A stretch of DNA of 64,000 bases from Canna indica (GCA_034359265.1 CP136891.1:80990001-81054000); one strand, 5' to 3'. Positions 47,293 through 60,328 are shown, numbered from the stretch's first letter. A program made the numbers and translations. Notes: generated by a model not told the origin, from the letters alone.

Positions 47293-50200
47293 CTGTCACG
47301 CCCCGGTTCGGACCCGCCCCCGGCGGCCCCATCCCGAGACGTGACGGCGACGATTCGAACACCATGCAGCGGAAGAAAAAATCACAAATCATAACATAAA
47401 ATAAAAGACAACATTAAAACCAATAATTATAATTCATAAGTCTGACGATACATACAATAAGGAACAGTCCGTTCAAATACAAGATTTAACAAAACATCTA
47501 CTAATTCCAATAACAATATCAAGATCAAGTGTTATAAGACGACAAAATAAAATAAAATACAAAAGTAGTCGCCATCAGAGCTCCACATCTACGACTGTCT
47601 ACTAGCTGTCTAAAAACTACCTACACCTCGATCTACAGATTGATCGCTCACCCCTGCAAGTCTGAAGCAAAAACAACGGAGATTAGCGGGTGATGAGTAG
47701 GAGAATCATAATATGATCAACCAACATCAAGTGTTAACTCAACAATGAATAACAACATGGTCTAAGATGCACTCAAAAGCAATAAACACAACAAATACTC
47801 ATCACCTAATCCTAAACAACATCAACTTAATCATCGAGCGTGTTGTCACGGACTAACTGTTTGGGCAGAAAATGTCTGTGCGGCTCCCTCGCTTCCCGTG
47901 CGAGGAACCAGTCTTAAGCCAATCTGCTTAGCCAATGACGAAAAGTCGCAGGCTCCCACTTCGCGTGGGTCGAAGCCTCTGAGTGCTTGGACGCAAAAAT
48001 ATTATTGGGCCAAATGGCCGATTGCATGAAAATGCTGAAAAATGCTTGAACAAAAGATAGAACGAAAGACTAGAGTGTACCCAGGCTATACCTGAGTACT
48101 ATACTAGTGGAGCCTAACCCCCAAGGTTTCCAAAAGCACGATGAGCATGACAAAAATTTTATGTTCGCACACCCCCACCGTCCATGCCACACCTAGGCAA
48201 ACGAGGCTGTTTGCCTAGGCGTGAGCAAGAGCGATGGGCGGTGCGCGTACGCGTTTTACAATGCATATTTTAATGGATGCTCATGATGCAATATTTACAA
48301 TGCATGTTAGGAACCGTCATGACACATACAAGATTTGACAACCCCGAAGGTCCCTAACAGAGTGGACCGTTGGGTAAAAACTCTACACTCTACCACCTAC
48401 AGATTGACATCAACCATCCGCTCCAACGGTGATGCGACTACCCCCACTATGTAGGTAGCCCGCCAGATGTCGCGTTCGGCATCATCGTACCCGAAGGTGC
48501 CTAATTAACGTGCGACTAGTCAATATCATATATACCATCTCCCATGCTTGGGGGGTACCACATCGAAATGGTCCTAGACCGAAGTCCTCTCCAAAATCGT
48601 GGCCTCCAGATCGACAACAATCATGCAACTTGACTCCAAGAGTGCAACAAGGTATACACCATGATCAACAATATAGCAACAACTCCAAGTGATAACGACA
48701 TGAACAACATGATAATAACATAACATCATTATGATCAACAATATAACAACTCTAAGTGATTATAACATGACCAACATGATAATAACATGCTCAACAAGTA
48801 AACAACATCACATATAACAACATGATATTATGCATACAATGACTAATCCAATGCACCATAGGATTAGCATAACATACTATGATAAAAAATAAACACCAAA
48901 AAGCAATAATAAAATGTAACACATGTAATTTTTCTACATGGCATGTCCAACAATAATATGCAACAAAAGCTTAATAAATTTTAAGAAGCAAATCAAACAT
49001 CAGAAACAAAGGTATTTTCGTAATTTATCTTCGACGACAAATCAACAATAGACAATGAATGACATACTTGCAGGCTCAACACACTCTCCAAACTACAATT
49101 ATATCACACTAATTAATCAACTAAATCATCTGACTAATATTATTTAAATACCTCAATAATTAACCTACTAAAAGAATATCCTAACAATGATTTCTTGGAA
49201 AACCAACCCCACCATCGCGTTCAACACGCGAAATTATTCAAGTTTGCTATTCACCTCGACCCCAACCGACAACTCAAAGTCCACCAAATAATTTAATTTC
49301 AAACTATCCCCCACTTAATAAACCACGGTACACTATTTAATTAAGAATTTGATTTAATAAACATAATTAATCAACAGTAAAACAGATTACTTATTAATTA
49401 ACTGTACCATCAAATTAATCTAACCATCATTTTAATTTTCTATAAATTATATATATATATATATAAACACCTCATGATATATATATATCCTTTTCTTTTA
49501 TTTACTTTTTCTATTTCTTTTCTTTTTCTCCCTCTCCTCGATCTTCTCGTGTTGTCCTTCTTCACGCCTCTCACCTGCAGCTCGCAGCCCCCTCCTCCTC
49601 CGGCTAGTCGCCTAGCCATCATCGACTGGCAACTCCACGGCCCCGCCCTCTCCTCGACCCTCCGGCCCCATCCAATCCCACAATCGACTGAGCCTTGCGA
49701 CCTGCGCGTGGCAGCCCTCCGGCGGGCTGACCATAACATGGTAGTCCGCAACCACTGCACGCAGCATTGCGTGCAATTTTCGCACGCTAGATCGCGTGCG
49801 GCCAACTAAGGTTGTCCGTTCGGTTCGAACCGAACCGAACCGAATTTGGCCAAATCAATTTTTTTTCTTTACCCAAACTTCAACTCGAACCCGAACCGAA
49901 TAACTTCTAATCCGATTTAATCTGAACCGAAATTATTCGGTTCTGTTCGATTTTCAACCCGAAAACTGAAATTTTAATTAATTCGATTAAAAATTAAAAA
50001 ATCAAAATAATTGCTTAATACCTATTTACTTACTTGGGTTAAAAATTAAAAAAATATTATTATTTTAATTAATTCCCTTTTTGGTTCGGGTCGGTTCTCG
50101 AATTCCGGGAATCGTATTCGAACCGAAATCCAAATTTCGGTTCGATTCGGGTCAAAGAACTGAACCTACAACGGTTGAAACCGAACCGAACCAAAAAATT

Positions 50201-50651
50201 CGATTCGGATTTTCCGGTTCGGTTCAGTGTGAACCGAACAATGGACAACCCTACGGCAAACCCGAGTGGGCTGCGGCTTTGCATCCACCTCTTCCTCTCG
50301 TCTTCAACGGATTCGTCGGAGATAACAACAGAAAATGAAGCATAGTGATAAGATCTCATACCTCGATTCTAGCGATGACGATCTGCGGTCTCCGATTCCT
50401 CGATTCCGCTGATATCGAGCTCCACTGGCAACACACGCGTCGACTCCTCCTCCACGCACAGGTACCCTCTCCTCCTCTTCTCAATCTCTCATTACCAACT
50501 TTCTCTCTCCCCTTCTTAAAACCCCTCACCATCACGATCACCTGCCACTCCCTCTCCTAAAGCCATCCCTTCTCCCCTCTCCACAACAAGGTGTTTAACT
50601 TTTATTTATTTTTCATTTTTTTAATTTTTTTAAAAAACACATGCCATAACA
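47293..50651 (-). mobile_element. Probable LTR-type insertion inside the inverted-repeat element
   Basis: The segment begins TGTCACGCCCCGG, the complement of a plant LTR end (CCGGGGCGTGACA), and ends near ATAACA at 50651, where the host element resumes. Flanks atggc and gtgac could be a worn 5-bp duplication but match poorly. No gag or pol domain is visible. 49540-49806 and 50262-50580 are GC-rich and could be transcribed LTR leader or captured sequence. A hAT-like MITE sits inside. Confidence 0.5.
49807..50253. mobile_element. hAT-type MITE with 8-bp target duplication
   Basis: Ends TAAGGTTGTCCGTTCGG and the complement of the right end, TAGGGTTGTCCATTGTTCGG, are inverted repeats with the TA-GGG-TTG form of hAT termini. 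Flanks cggccaac (49799-49806) and cggcaaac (50254-50261) match at 7 of 8 positions. The interior is dominated by ccgaacc and ggttcgg words with an AT-rich core. No coding frame. Confidence 0.85.
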
Positions 50652-51345
50652 GTGACAGTGATGAATCCGTTAACTCTCTGTCAATTTGGACTAACGTCAT
50701 TCATACACGTTGACATATTTGGTCCTACAAGTTTCATTTCAAAATTTTTTGTCTTATATATTTGTCCCATAGTACATATTTGGTCCTATATATTTGTCTT
50801 GTAACACAAATTTGATCCAATATATTTGTCTCATAGCACAAATTTGATCATATCCGTGATGATCCATTAATTCTCTATCCACGAAAAAATAAACGACGTT
50901 ATGTCCATGCTAACGGAGTTAACAAACCATCATGAATAGAATCAAATCTATGTTACGAAGCAAACTTATATATGTTACGGAGTTAACATACAAACTTATC
51001 TATATACCGGTTCGTCATATAGATTTGGTCCTATCTATGACGGTCTGTTAACTCTGTCAATATGAACCTAACGTCGTTTATTTTTTCATGGACGGAGAGT
51101 TAACAAACCGTTGCGGATAGAATAAAATCTGTGCTACGGTACAAATATATAGGACTGAAAATTTCGAAATGAAAATTATTATAGGACTAAATCTATTAAC
51201 GTGTATGAACGGCGTTAGTCCACATTGACGGAGAGTTAACGAACTGTCACGGATATGACCAAATCTATGCTACAGAGCAAATTTTTAAGACTGAAAATAC
51301 CAAAATAAAACTTACAAAACCAAAGTTCAAAAAATTAAAAATTTA

Positions 51346-52619
51346 TAGGACTAAATATGCACTTCTCCCAATTACGTAATGAAATTGTGATGGTCAACTC
51401 AAATTGTGATAGTCAACCCCGTTTGAAGAACTTGCCCTAATAAGTCATGATCGATCCCCAAGGGCATCCGAGATCATTAGTTGTAACAAAGAAAAACTGA
51501 AAAAAAAAAACAATAATTGAAATGAAGAGCTAGATCAAGAGGAAAATTAAATAGATTCGAAGAGAAACATGGATGATAGGTACTAAATTTTGAATTAAAA
51601 AAATTCCTTTTCTTTCTTTGTCCTAATATGTGTTATGGTTTCTAAGGAGTATATTCTTTATATTCTAGCAATAGTTTTATTGATTCGTTTGCTTTAGTGG
51701 ATATAATTTGATAAGATAATATATGAAATGAAAAATTGATCAAATGTTTTTATCTAACGCAAGTTAGATATAACTAATTATATATTTTTCTACTTAGAAT
51801 TTTTATAATCTAAATACCAAACAAACAAGAAGCAAACATGATGCATGAGTATTTGAATAACTACTTATATCTTTACTTTCAATGGAGAAATCTTATTGAA
51901 AAAGCTCTTGTGAAGGTTGACCTCTAATAAATATGTTATTTGACTCAAAGCACAAAATGAAAAACATACAACAAATTTCTTATATTAGAATATAAATATT
52001 CAAAAATTTATAAAATCGAATATAGTCTTCGAAATTCTCAAAATCAGAATCAAATTCAAATAATACCTAAATATATTTCAACAATTTCAAGTAGTGACCA
52101 TTTTTATTATAAAAATGCATCTTAAAATCTTCAAAAAAATCACAAAAAAATTCATTCACTAATTTATAATTTCTGTGATTTTTGAGGAATTTTATAATAT
52201 ATTTTCATAATTAAAATAGTAATTTTTGTGAAACGGTTGAAATGTTTAAACCGTTTCAAGAGTTGAAACTCTTGAAAAAATTCTTAAAAGTTGTGAGTTT
52301 ATCATGAAAATACATCATAAAATTTTTAAAAGTATATAAAAAATTTAATTCACTAATTTATAATTATTATAATTTTTTTAAAAAAATTAGGATGCATTTT
52401 CATAATCAAATAATCACTTTACTTATAATTGTTTAAATATTTCAATAATTTTAGTAAAGAATATTTTGTATAATTTTTGAATTTGATTTTAATTTTAAAA
52501 ATTTTGAAGATTATATTTTAGTTTTATAAAATTTTGAGATTCATGTTCTGATTCCAGAAAAATCTGAAAAACGTACAAGTCGATTCAAGTAAAAAAACAT
52601 GACCACCGAAAGATACTTA
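51346..52619. other. Intergenic, nothing recognised
   Basis: AT-rich DNA without credible frames or repeat borders. Confidence 0.5.
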
Positions 52620-54062
52620 GGGCGTGTTTGTTTACCCAATTTTCAGTTTTCGTTTTCGTGAAAACTGAAAACTGGGTTCGAAACGGTGTTTGTTGTGGAA
52701 AACTTGTCCCGTTTTCGAATCTGTTTCGCAAAAATAGAGTTTTCCCAAAACACCATTTCAACTCAATTCGCGAAAATAGCTTTCGCTCGTTTTCACATTT
52801 TCGCGAAAACTGACGAAACGAGCGATGACATACTTGTAATTACGATTCGAAACCCGCTCGTTTCGCCCGTTTCGATCAAAAACCAAACAAAACCCAAGTC
52901 CCACGCGTCGGCTCCATCACGCGACCTCCCTCACTCGACCCAAACACCTCATATCCTATTTGGCTCATGCTGGCGACACAGGCGACAAGTTGTCACCACC
53001 TCCGTTTTCGATCTAGGGTTTGCGATTTTCGTCGCCGACTTCGGTGAAAAAGATTCAGCTCATCACTCATCGGTGATCTCGTTCATCAGGTATATTTTTT
53101 TATTTTAGGCATTTTCCGAGTTAGGGTTATGATATTCTTGTGTTCTTCCGAGATTTTTGATGTTCAGGTTTCTTCGATCTATGTTTTATTTCTTCGAGTT
53201 AGGCTTTTTTCGAGTTGGTTTTGATGTTCTCGAGTTCTTCCGAGATTTGATGTTCGGGTTTTCCCGGTCTAGGGTTTTCAATCCAATAATGTTTTCGATC
53301 TAGGGTTTCCGATCCATGTTTTGGATCTAGGGTTGTCGATCTAGGGTTTATGATCCATGTTTTGGATCTAAGGTTTTCAATCTAGGGTTTCTTATCCATG
53401 TTTTGGATCTAGGGTTTGTTCCAGTTGGTTTTGATGTTCTTGAGTTCTTTCGGGATGTGATGTTCGGGTTTTGTTGCTAGGGTTTATGATGATGTGGTTT
53501 TGGCATATTTGTATTTGCAATGTATTCAGATATAAGAGTTCTAACTGTGTAATTGTATTTGCAATGTTATTCTAATATAATTGTATTTACTTGTATTCTG
53601 ATATAAGAGTTCTTGATTTCATTTGTTTCGGATCTAGGGTTTCAATGCATGTTATTCTGATATAATTGTATTTGCTTGTTATCCAATCATTCTAACTGTG
53701 TAATTGTATTTGCAATGTTATTCTGATATAATTGTGCTTGTATTTTGATATAAGAGTTCTTGAGTTCTTCTGAGATGGATCTAGGGTTTCAATGCATGTT
53801 ATTCTTAATTAATTGTATTTGTTTGTTATCCAATCATTCTAACCCTGTAAAATTGAGAATGATGGTGTATTCTGATGCATGTTATTCTAATTTGACTAAT
53901 TGGATGAGTGAATCAATAATCTGGATCTCATTGATGTGTGGTCCACTTTGGACTTTGTGAAGGTGAAGAAGATCTCTTTTTAGCTTGTACCTTGTTCACC
54001 GGGAAAAAGCAAAATGAACTCTGGAATTATAATAATGAGTTGGATCAGCCTTTACCTTAGAT

Positions 54063-55821
54063 ATGTCCATGTTTACCTTGAATTTTGTTGATTAAGTCCT
54101 TCCACCATTCATCATCTTTTCTATATATCCTCAAATCAAATTTTGAGCTCTTTTATTCTAAGCTAAGGTTATCCATTTATCATCATGAACTGCTATTCAT
54201 GAATTGTTATTCATACTTTCTGAAATTAGATTCTATTTTTTATTTTCAGTTGGAATTTATCATCATGAACTGTTGTTCATACTATATTTTCTGTGGTACT
54301 ACCATCATGAACTGTTATAGCAAGTCAATGTTATATTTATCTTGGTGGCTTGAAATTCTAGAAGGAAAGAATAAGCTGAACTTTTTGTTGTGTTGGATAT
54401 AATTCATGTTATTTTTCAGTTGGAATTTATCATCATGAACTGCTATTCATACTTTTTGAAATTAGATTCTATTTTCTATTTTCAGTTGGATTTTTTTGCA
54501 GTTGGAATGTATCATCATGAACTGCTATTCATACTATGTTTAATATTCATGCATGCTACCTGATTTTTTCCTGTTATTTGTCAATAGATTGTTTAATTAT
54601 TTGCTAATACTCAATTAAAGCTCTGTAATGTATTAGTTTGCTAATAGAGTTTATTTTAATGCATGTTTGGCTCAGTCTGCTATATATGTGGTTATTTGTT
54701 TCCTGCTTAGTCTGCTCTGTAATCTATTTGAGGTGGCAATTTCAATTGGTATCTATTTGATTGGTCTAGATGGATAATAATTGTATCAAATTTGGAGGAC
54801 TAATAATTGAGGACTATTCAAACATTATCCAGATTAGTAACTTATTTTGATCTAATGGTTCTTAAATGTTCTGCTTAAGCATTGTTTGAAAATCTTTTTA
54901 GCTACATGCATGTTGCTTGGTAATCTATTTGAGGTGGCAATTTCAATTGGTATCTTTTGTTGACTGTTGCTTGTATTATAATTCATGTTTTCTGAGATGA
55001 TACTATGTCCATGTTTACCTTGAATTTTGTTGATTAAGTCCTTCCACCATTCATCATCTTTTTTATATATCCTCAAATTAAATTTTGAGCTCTTTTATTC
55101 TAAGCTACGGTTATCCATTTATCATCATGAACTGCTATTCATACTTTATGAAATTAGATTTTGTTTTCTATTTTCAGTTGGAATTTATCATCATGAACTG
55201 TTGTCCATACTATGTTTTCTATTTTATGTTTTCTATGGTACTACCATCATGAACTGCTATAGCAAGTCAATGTTATATTTATCTTGGTGGCTTGAAATTC
55301 TAGAAGGAAAGAATAAGCTGAACTTTTTGTTGTGTTGGATATAATTCATGTTATTTTTCAGTTAGAATTTATCATCATGAACTGCTATTCATACTTTCTG
55401 AAATTAGATTTTGTTTTCAATTGGATTTTTTTTTCAGTTGGAATTTATCATCATGAACTGCTATTCATACTATGTTTAATATTCATGCATGCTTCCTGAT
55501 TTTTTCCTGTTATTTGCTAATAGACTATTTAATTGTTTGCTAATACTCAATTAAGGCTATGTAACGTATTAATTTGCTAATAGAGTTTATTTTAATGCAT
55601 ACTTGGCTTAGTCTGCTATATATATGGATATTTGTTTTCTGCTCAGTCTGCTCTGTAATCTATTTGATTGGTCCAGATGAATAATAATTGTATCAAATTT
55701 AAAGATCTTTTTAGTTACATGCCTGTTGCTTGGTAATCTATTTGAGGTGACAATTTCAATTGGTATCTTTTGTTGACGGTTGCTTGTATTATAATTCATG
55801 TTTTCTGAGATGATACTATGC
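54063..55821. repeat. 942-bp direct duplication inside the Harbinger-like element
   Basis: 54063-55004 is repeated as 55005-55821, with a deletion in the second copy. Both contain 'ccttccaccattcatcatc' and 'agaaggaaagaataagctg'. Within each copy the phrase 'tttatcatcatgaactgct' recurs several times. Confidence 0.85.
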
Positions 55822-55952
55822 CCTATTTTTTATTTTCTGTTGATTGTTGCTTGTATTATAATTCATGTTATTTATTGCTCTGTTTAATATTTTATGCATA
55901 TTTCATAGATATAATTATTGTTCACTTATTTTTCAAATAGATATAATTATAA

Positions 55953-56931
55953 ATGGGTCTCCATCGTAATCCGAGGGAGAAGTCGGAAAATTGGTCCAAA
56001 AATGCTACAGAGGATTTTTTATTTATATTGCATAATAAACAAACAGAATTAGGTACTTTGAATTTTGACAAGCCTATATAGGAAGAAATTAGCAATAGGC
56101 TTCTGAAAAAATGTGGCACTAGGTACGGGGTCGATCAGTGTAAGGGAAAGAAGAATCGCCTCAATCGTATTTTTAAAGACTTCCAAGAGTTGATTAACCA
56201 CATCGGGGTCACCTGGAATCCCGACACAGGAAGGATCTTGGCTGACGAAATGGTGTGGAATAGCACGTTAAGGATTTTCGTAATAGAGTAAGGTTGCATG
56301 TTGTGTAGCATTTTAATATAGTTTATTTCGTATGCAGAGAGGAGGAAAAAAAGAGTGTTTCAAACAGTTTAAGAATGGGCCACCTGCCAACTACACATTA
56401 TTGGAATTAATTTTCCAAAATCAATCGGCAACTGATGGGATGGCCCAGTCATCTACACAGGTGCCTTTGAATTCATCTAAGGAGCGTCAGTTAGATAAGG
56501 AATTACAGAATGCACGCGGTAAGGAGCCTCTTGTGGAAGAGGAAGGGGAAGAGGAGGACACGGGGGATAACGACCATGAAATCCCTCGACGTCCATCTGT
56601 TTCTTCAAGCCGTAGTCGCAGTAAGAAACGAGGTAAATCATCAGTGAGAACATCTCTAGAACAAAAGAGGCAAAAAATGTATGAACTCATTAGTGAACAC
56701 TTTGCAACCCGTCGTATTCGAAGTAAGGCAACCTCAGTGTGTACTACACCCCCACCCGCAGATCCATATAGCCTAGAAAAATGCATTGAGCGCATTAGTA
56801 ATTTGCAGGGGCTATCTGCAGAAACTCATGGTAAGACTTATCATTTCATGCTTACTAACACGGAATCTCGGATACTTATTATGACGTTGCAAAATGACAA
56901 ACTGAAGAACTTCTTGAAAACTTTGCAGTGA
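55953..56931 (+). pseudogene. Myb/SANT-like protein of the Harbinger-like element (broken)
   Basis: The ATG at 55953 opens a frame with ENWSKNATEDFLFILH, then CKGKKNRLNRIFKDFQEL and TWNPDTGRILADEMVWN, the trihelix/Myb-like domain of the DNA-binding partner protein of PIF/Harbinger transposases. A TAG at 56079 interrupts the domain. A plausible intron (GT at 56288, AG ending 56337) leads to a frame continuing KQFKNGPPANYTLLELIF and a Ser/Lys/Glu-rich middle to TGA 56929. Splicing there would change frame, so the gene has at least two faults. Confidence 0.75.
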
Positions 56932-57152
56932 GTGAGTGGACTGTCTTTTAATTTGAACGCCAGACTTTGTGTACCCTTGTATGTGCATCTTTGCATACAA
57001 TGTTGTTGCTTTATTTGTTTCGGATACTTATTTCGATTTAGAACTTTGTAATATTTGTTTGCTTTGCTTATTTCAGTTTTAGATTGTTTGTTTATTTCAG
57101 TTTTAGATTGTTTGCATATTTGTGTGATGATTTCTTTTTATATTGTCGTAGA

Positions 57153-57683
57153 ATGAATCATCCACCAAATACATCACATGAATCGGATAGTGATGAAGAG
57201 CAATATTGTGATGATGTTATATTAGTAATAATGTTGGATATAATGGAATCATTAGACAATGAACTAAATACTCCTCCACGAAGAGCAGTACGCACTTCTA
57301 TGTTGAGAGGTGCTGACTACGTCCAAGAGTTGATACAATCTCTAATTAGATGCTACGAAAATCTTCGTATGGAACCATCTCATTTTATTTTAGCCTTAAG
57401 AGCTCTTACTAATCCAATAATGGTTTTGTATAATTGCATAGGAGCAATTGATGGGACTCATGTCTCCGCTTTCGTTCCCGCCAACAAATCATCTTTATAT
57501 CGTGGCCATAAGGGAACAATAACACAAAATGTGATGTCGGCAATCACCCATAATATGCAGTTCACATATGTGAAGGCGGGTTGGGAGGGAACCGCAAATG
57601 AGTCGCGGATTTTTGCACATATAATATACTCTCCTAACAGATATTTTTCGATGCCAAATGGAGGTAAAATTTATGAACCATAA
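57153..57683 (+). pseudogene. PIF/Harbinger DDE transposase (truncated)
   Basis: The frame from ATG 57153 has an N-terminal helical part (RRAVRTSMLRG, YVQELI) and then jumps to NCIGAIDGTHVSAFVP, YRGHKGTITQNVMSA and KAGWEGTANESRIF, hallmarks of the DDE_4 nuclease of PIF/Harbinger transposases. The first catalytic Asp (IDGTH) is present. The second, normally Asp in the AND/SDSR motif, is Glu here (ANESR). The third acidic residue is missing because the frame stops soon after FSMPNGGK. Sequence normally lying between helix part and nuclease is absent. About 177 residues against a usual 350-450, so inactive. Confidence 0.85.
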
Positions 57684-58098
57684 TCACATTCTTGTATTGG
57701 TTTTATTACTAATGCATTTTATACAATGTATTGATGGATGAATATTATTTGGTCGATGTCGGATCCTAATGTACCCTATAATATTTCAGATATTTAAATT
57801 TATTATTTTTCCTTTTATGTATATTTGTCAGCCTAGCGGACTAGTTCGTGATCGACTCGACTCGACTCATGGTCCGAATCGAGCTTGCGAGCTCGGGTAA
57901 GTAGAATATAAATTTATAAATTTTTGGGCTTGGGTAGTTGAGAGTATTTAATTAATTATTCGTGATTTATTATAATGAGATTAATTAAATTATTTAAGTC
58001 TATCGGGTTAGCGGGTTTTGGTTTTGACTTAAGGTCGATGCGGGTTATGAATTAAGGGTGTAAGGACTTTAGTACGGATAAGTGAAAATACAACATAT

Positions 58099-58380
58099 TT
58101 GCGATACCATAACAGAATATATTATTGTGGTATAAAAGTTGTAGTACGGATAAGTGAAACTTCAAAAAATCCTGGCTGTTTATTTGCGGCTTGCTCTTCA
58201 AGCCCCAAAGGTTGTGGTTTCTTTCAATGGATCAGTCCCATATGCGATGGGGAAGAAGTGAACCAAAGCTTCCATCAACTGTTTCATCAAATAGAGGCCA
58301 AAATTGATAAGCTCCTTGATAAGAGATTCAAGGGGTTATTAGTTCTTATTTTTATTGCTATTGTATTTTTGTATAAGTAA
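58099..58380 (+). CDS. GRF-type zinc finger plus coiled coil and membrane tail (partial)
   Basis: The frame reads YYCGIKVVVRISETSKNPGC, then CSSSPKGCGFFQW, close to the GRF finger pattern (CxCG...NPGRxFxxC...CGFFxW). About 20 residues of likely coiled coil (IEAKIDKLLDKRFK) and a hydrophobic tail (LLVLIFIAIVFLY) follow. Small plant proteins with this order are common but poorly understood. There is no ATG at the start, so it is an exon or a fragment. The first finger Cys is Tyr and the Arg of NPGR is Cys, suggesting decay. It lies inside the Harbinger-like element, downstream of the transposase relic. Confidence 0.6.
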   Translation: MRYHNRIYYCGIKVVVRISETSKNPGCLFAACSSSPKGCGFFQWISPICDGEEVNQSFHQLFHQIEAKIDKLLDKRFKGLLVLIFIAIVFLYK

Positions 58381-60328
58381 GATATTATTGTGATGGTATT
58401 TTTGGATATACTGCTGATGTATATATGCTGTGATGATGTCATTTTTTGGATATATTGCTGTTGTGATGCCGTAATTATAGGCTGTTGTGTTTTTTTTTTG
58501 TTTTTTTTGTTTTTTTTTCATCGGAGAGGAATTGGAGGCGATAACCAATTAATGACTATGCGCACTTTCCTCTTAAAGCCGTAAAGTAATATTGCTCATT
58601 ATTATGTATTTATATGCATTGTTGTTATCAATTTGTTATTTGTTTTCCGATCTAGGATTTTGATATTATTGCGTGGTTATTGTGATAGTTTTCAATGTGC
58701 GGTTTGGTTTGTAATTTATACATTGCGTGGTTGTGCTGATTTTATCATTGCGTGGTTATGCTGATTTTATAATTGTGTAATTATTAGATAATGGGCAAAC
58801 CTATTTTTTGGTGGACTATGAATTGGAGGCAGTCACCAACTAATGGTGATACACATTTTCTTTCATAGTCCTACATTCATAAAATTCTAATGTCAAATAT
58901 AGTGTTAGGTGCTGTAATTTGAAATCAAAATTTGTGCATTGTCTATTGAGCATGTTCTGTTGTTGGTGGTGATTCTCCGGTGTTGGTTGCTGCAAATTCG
59001 TGCCTCTATCTGGTTGCTGCCTTGGCTGATGCAGACTGTTAATTATGTATTTATATGAATTTTATTGGTTACTGTAAATTTGTGCCTCTCTGGTTGTTGT
59101 CTTGGCTAATGCAAGCTGTTAATTATGTATTGATATAAGTTTTGTTGGTTGTTGCAAATTCGTGCCTCTGGTTGCTGCCTTGGCTGATGCAGGCTGTTAA
59201 TTATATATTGATATGAATTTTGTGAATTAATAGTAAACTTAAAAGAGTTATGTATTGATTTGAATTTTGTGTATTGATATTCGACTTAAAGAGCAATGTA
59301 TTGTTAAAAATTTATATCAATTTTGTGTATTGAGTATTTTTGATTATTTGTCGCCAAGTGCAGAAAATATATTACATTAACTAACACTTATTATATTACA
59401 ATAATAAATTAAGATAACGATAACTTAGTCAATTTAAATGACGATAAGTATCAAACCATGATAATTTATTCAATATTAATTAGTTGATAACTTATATAGT
59501 ATCAAACGACGATAATGATGTCAATTTATACTTAGTAACAAACGACGATAACTTTGTCAATTTTAACTTAGTAGATAATTTGTAATTTATAATTAGTGTC
59601 AATTTAAACGACGATAAGTATCAAAACACGATAATTTATACTTATTCAATATTAATTTTATACTTAGTTCATACTTATAATTAGTTGATAACAATTAAAA
59701 ATAATTATAATTAGATGATAACAATTATAAATAATTTAATAATATTCTTAATTTTAATAAATAAGAATTACAAAATAATTTTAATTTTCAAAAAATTAAA
59801 AAAATATTAATAAATAATAATTATAAAACAATTTTTTAAAAATAATCTGTTTTATTTTTAATATAATAATATTTAATGTAGAAAATATTTGCATTAACTA
59901 ATAAAATATTATTATTAATAATATTTATTTATGAATTAACAAATTAAAATAATTAATAAATATTTTTTAAATTTGAGTAAAAAATTAAAAATCAGATATT
60001 ATGTTTGACAAACAAATATAATTTTAATTTTCATTCCGAAAATAATCATAAAAAACAACACATAATAAATAAATTTTCACTATTTTTATTTTAGGAAATA
60101 TGAAAATAAAATATGTCAAACAAACACATTTTTATTAAACATCAAAATCGAAATTAAAAATTCAAAACTTAAAACTTCATTTTCAATTTTCACAAAATAA
60201 AAATTACTTCTAAATTTTAACAAACAAACAAACCCATAATATTTAATTGTGAGAATCCAAGCATTCATCGTCTTGATGTACAATTAAATTGTCTTGAATC
60301 CGTACAACATTATCTAATATTAACAACT

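Larger units (their letters stand above)
47190..51345. mobile_element. Large inverted-repeat DNA element split by insertions
   Basis: The left arm begins near 47190 (tttcaattttttgg, then 'ttttggtattttcaa') and breaks off at 47292 after 'ggtcatattcatggc'. It resumes at about 50652 with 'cgttaactctctgtcaa' and continues to about 50900. The whole is mirrored by the right arm, about 51040-51345. Words such as 'ttaactctccgtc' and 'acaaatatataggac' recur inverted. Together the arms describe one element of about 0.8 kb before insertion. No transposase is visible. Confidence 0.7.
52620..60236 (+). mobile_element. Decayed PIF/Harbinger-like transposon, about 7.6 kb
   Basis: The left end GGGCGTGTTTGTTTACCC and the complement of the right end, TGGGTTTGTTTGTTTG, are short inverted repeats of the type ending PIF/Harbinger and Tourist elements. 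Flanking TTA at left (52617-52619) and TAA at right fit only loosely the usual 3-bp duplication. Inside are relics of the two usual genes, a Myb/SANT-like protein (55953-56931) and a DDE transposase (57153-57683), plus a GRF-finger frame (58099-58380). Both relics are broken, so the element is presumably immobile on its own. 57700-60236 is otherwise AT-rich with short direct repeats, for example 'ggttgctgccttggctgatg' near 59009 and 59168. Confidence 0.7.

Noticed and set aside
53200..53650. Repeated ctagggttt words resembling the plant telomere repeat.
   Set aside because: They occur within longer 'gatctagggttt...gatccatgttttg' phrases and are irregular; not a telomeric array.
54852..55076. 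A 74-codon minus-strand frame starting MRIYKKDDEWWKD.
   Set aside because: It lies across the duplicated block of the Harbinger-like element, is opposite to its genes and matches no known domain.
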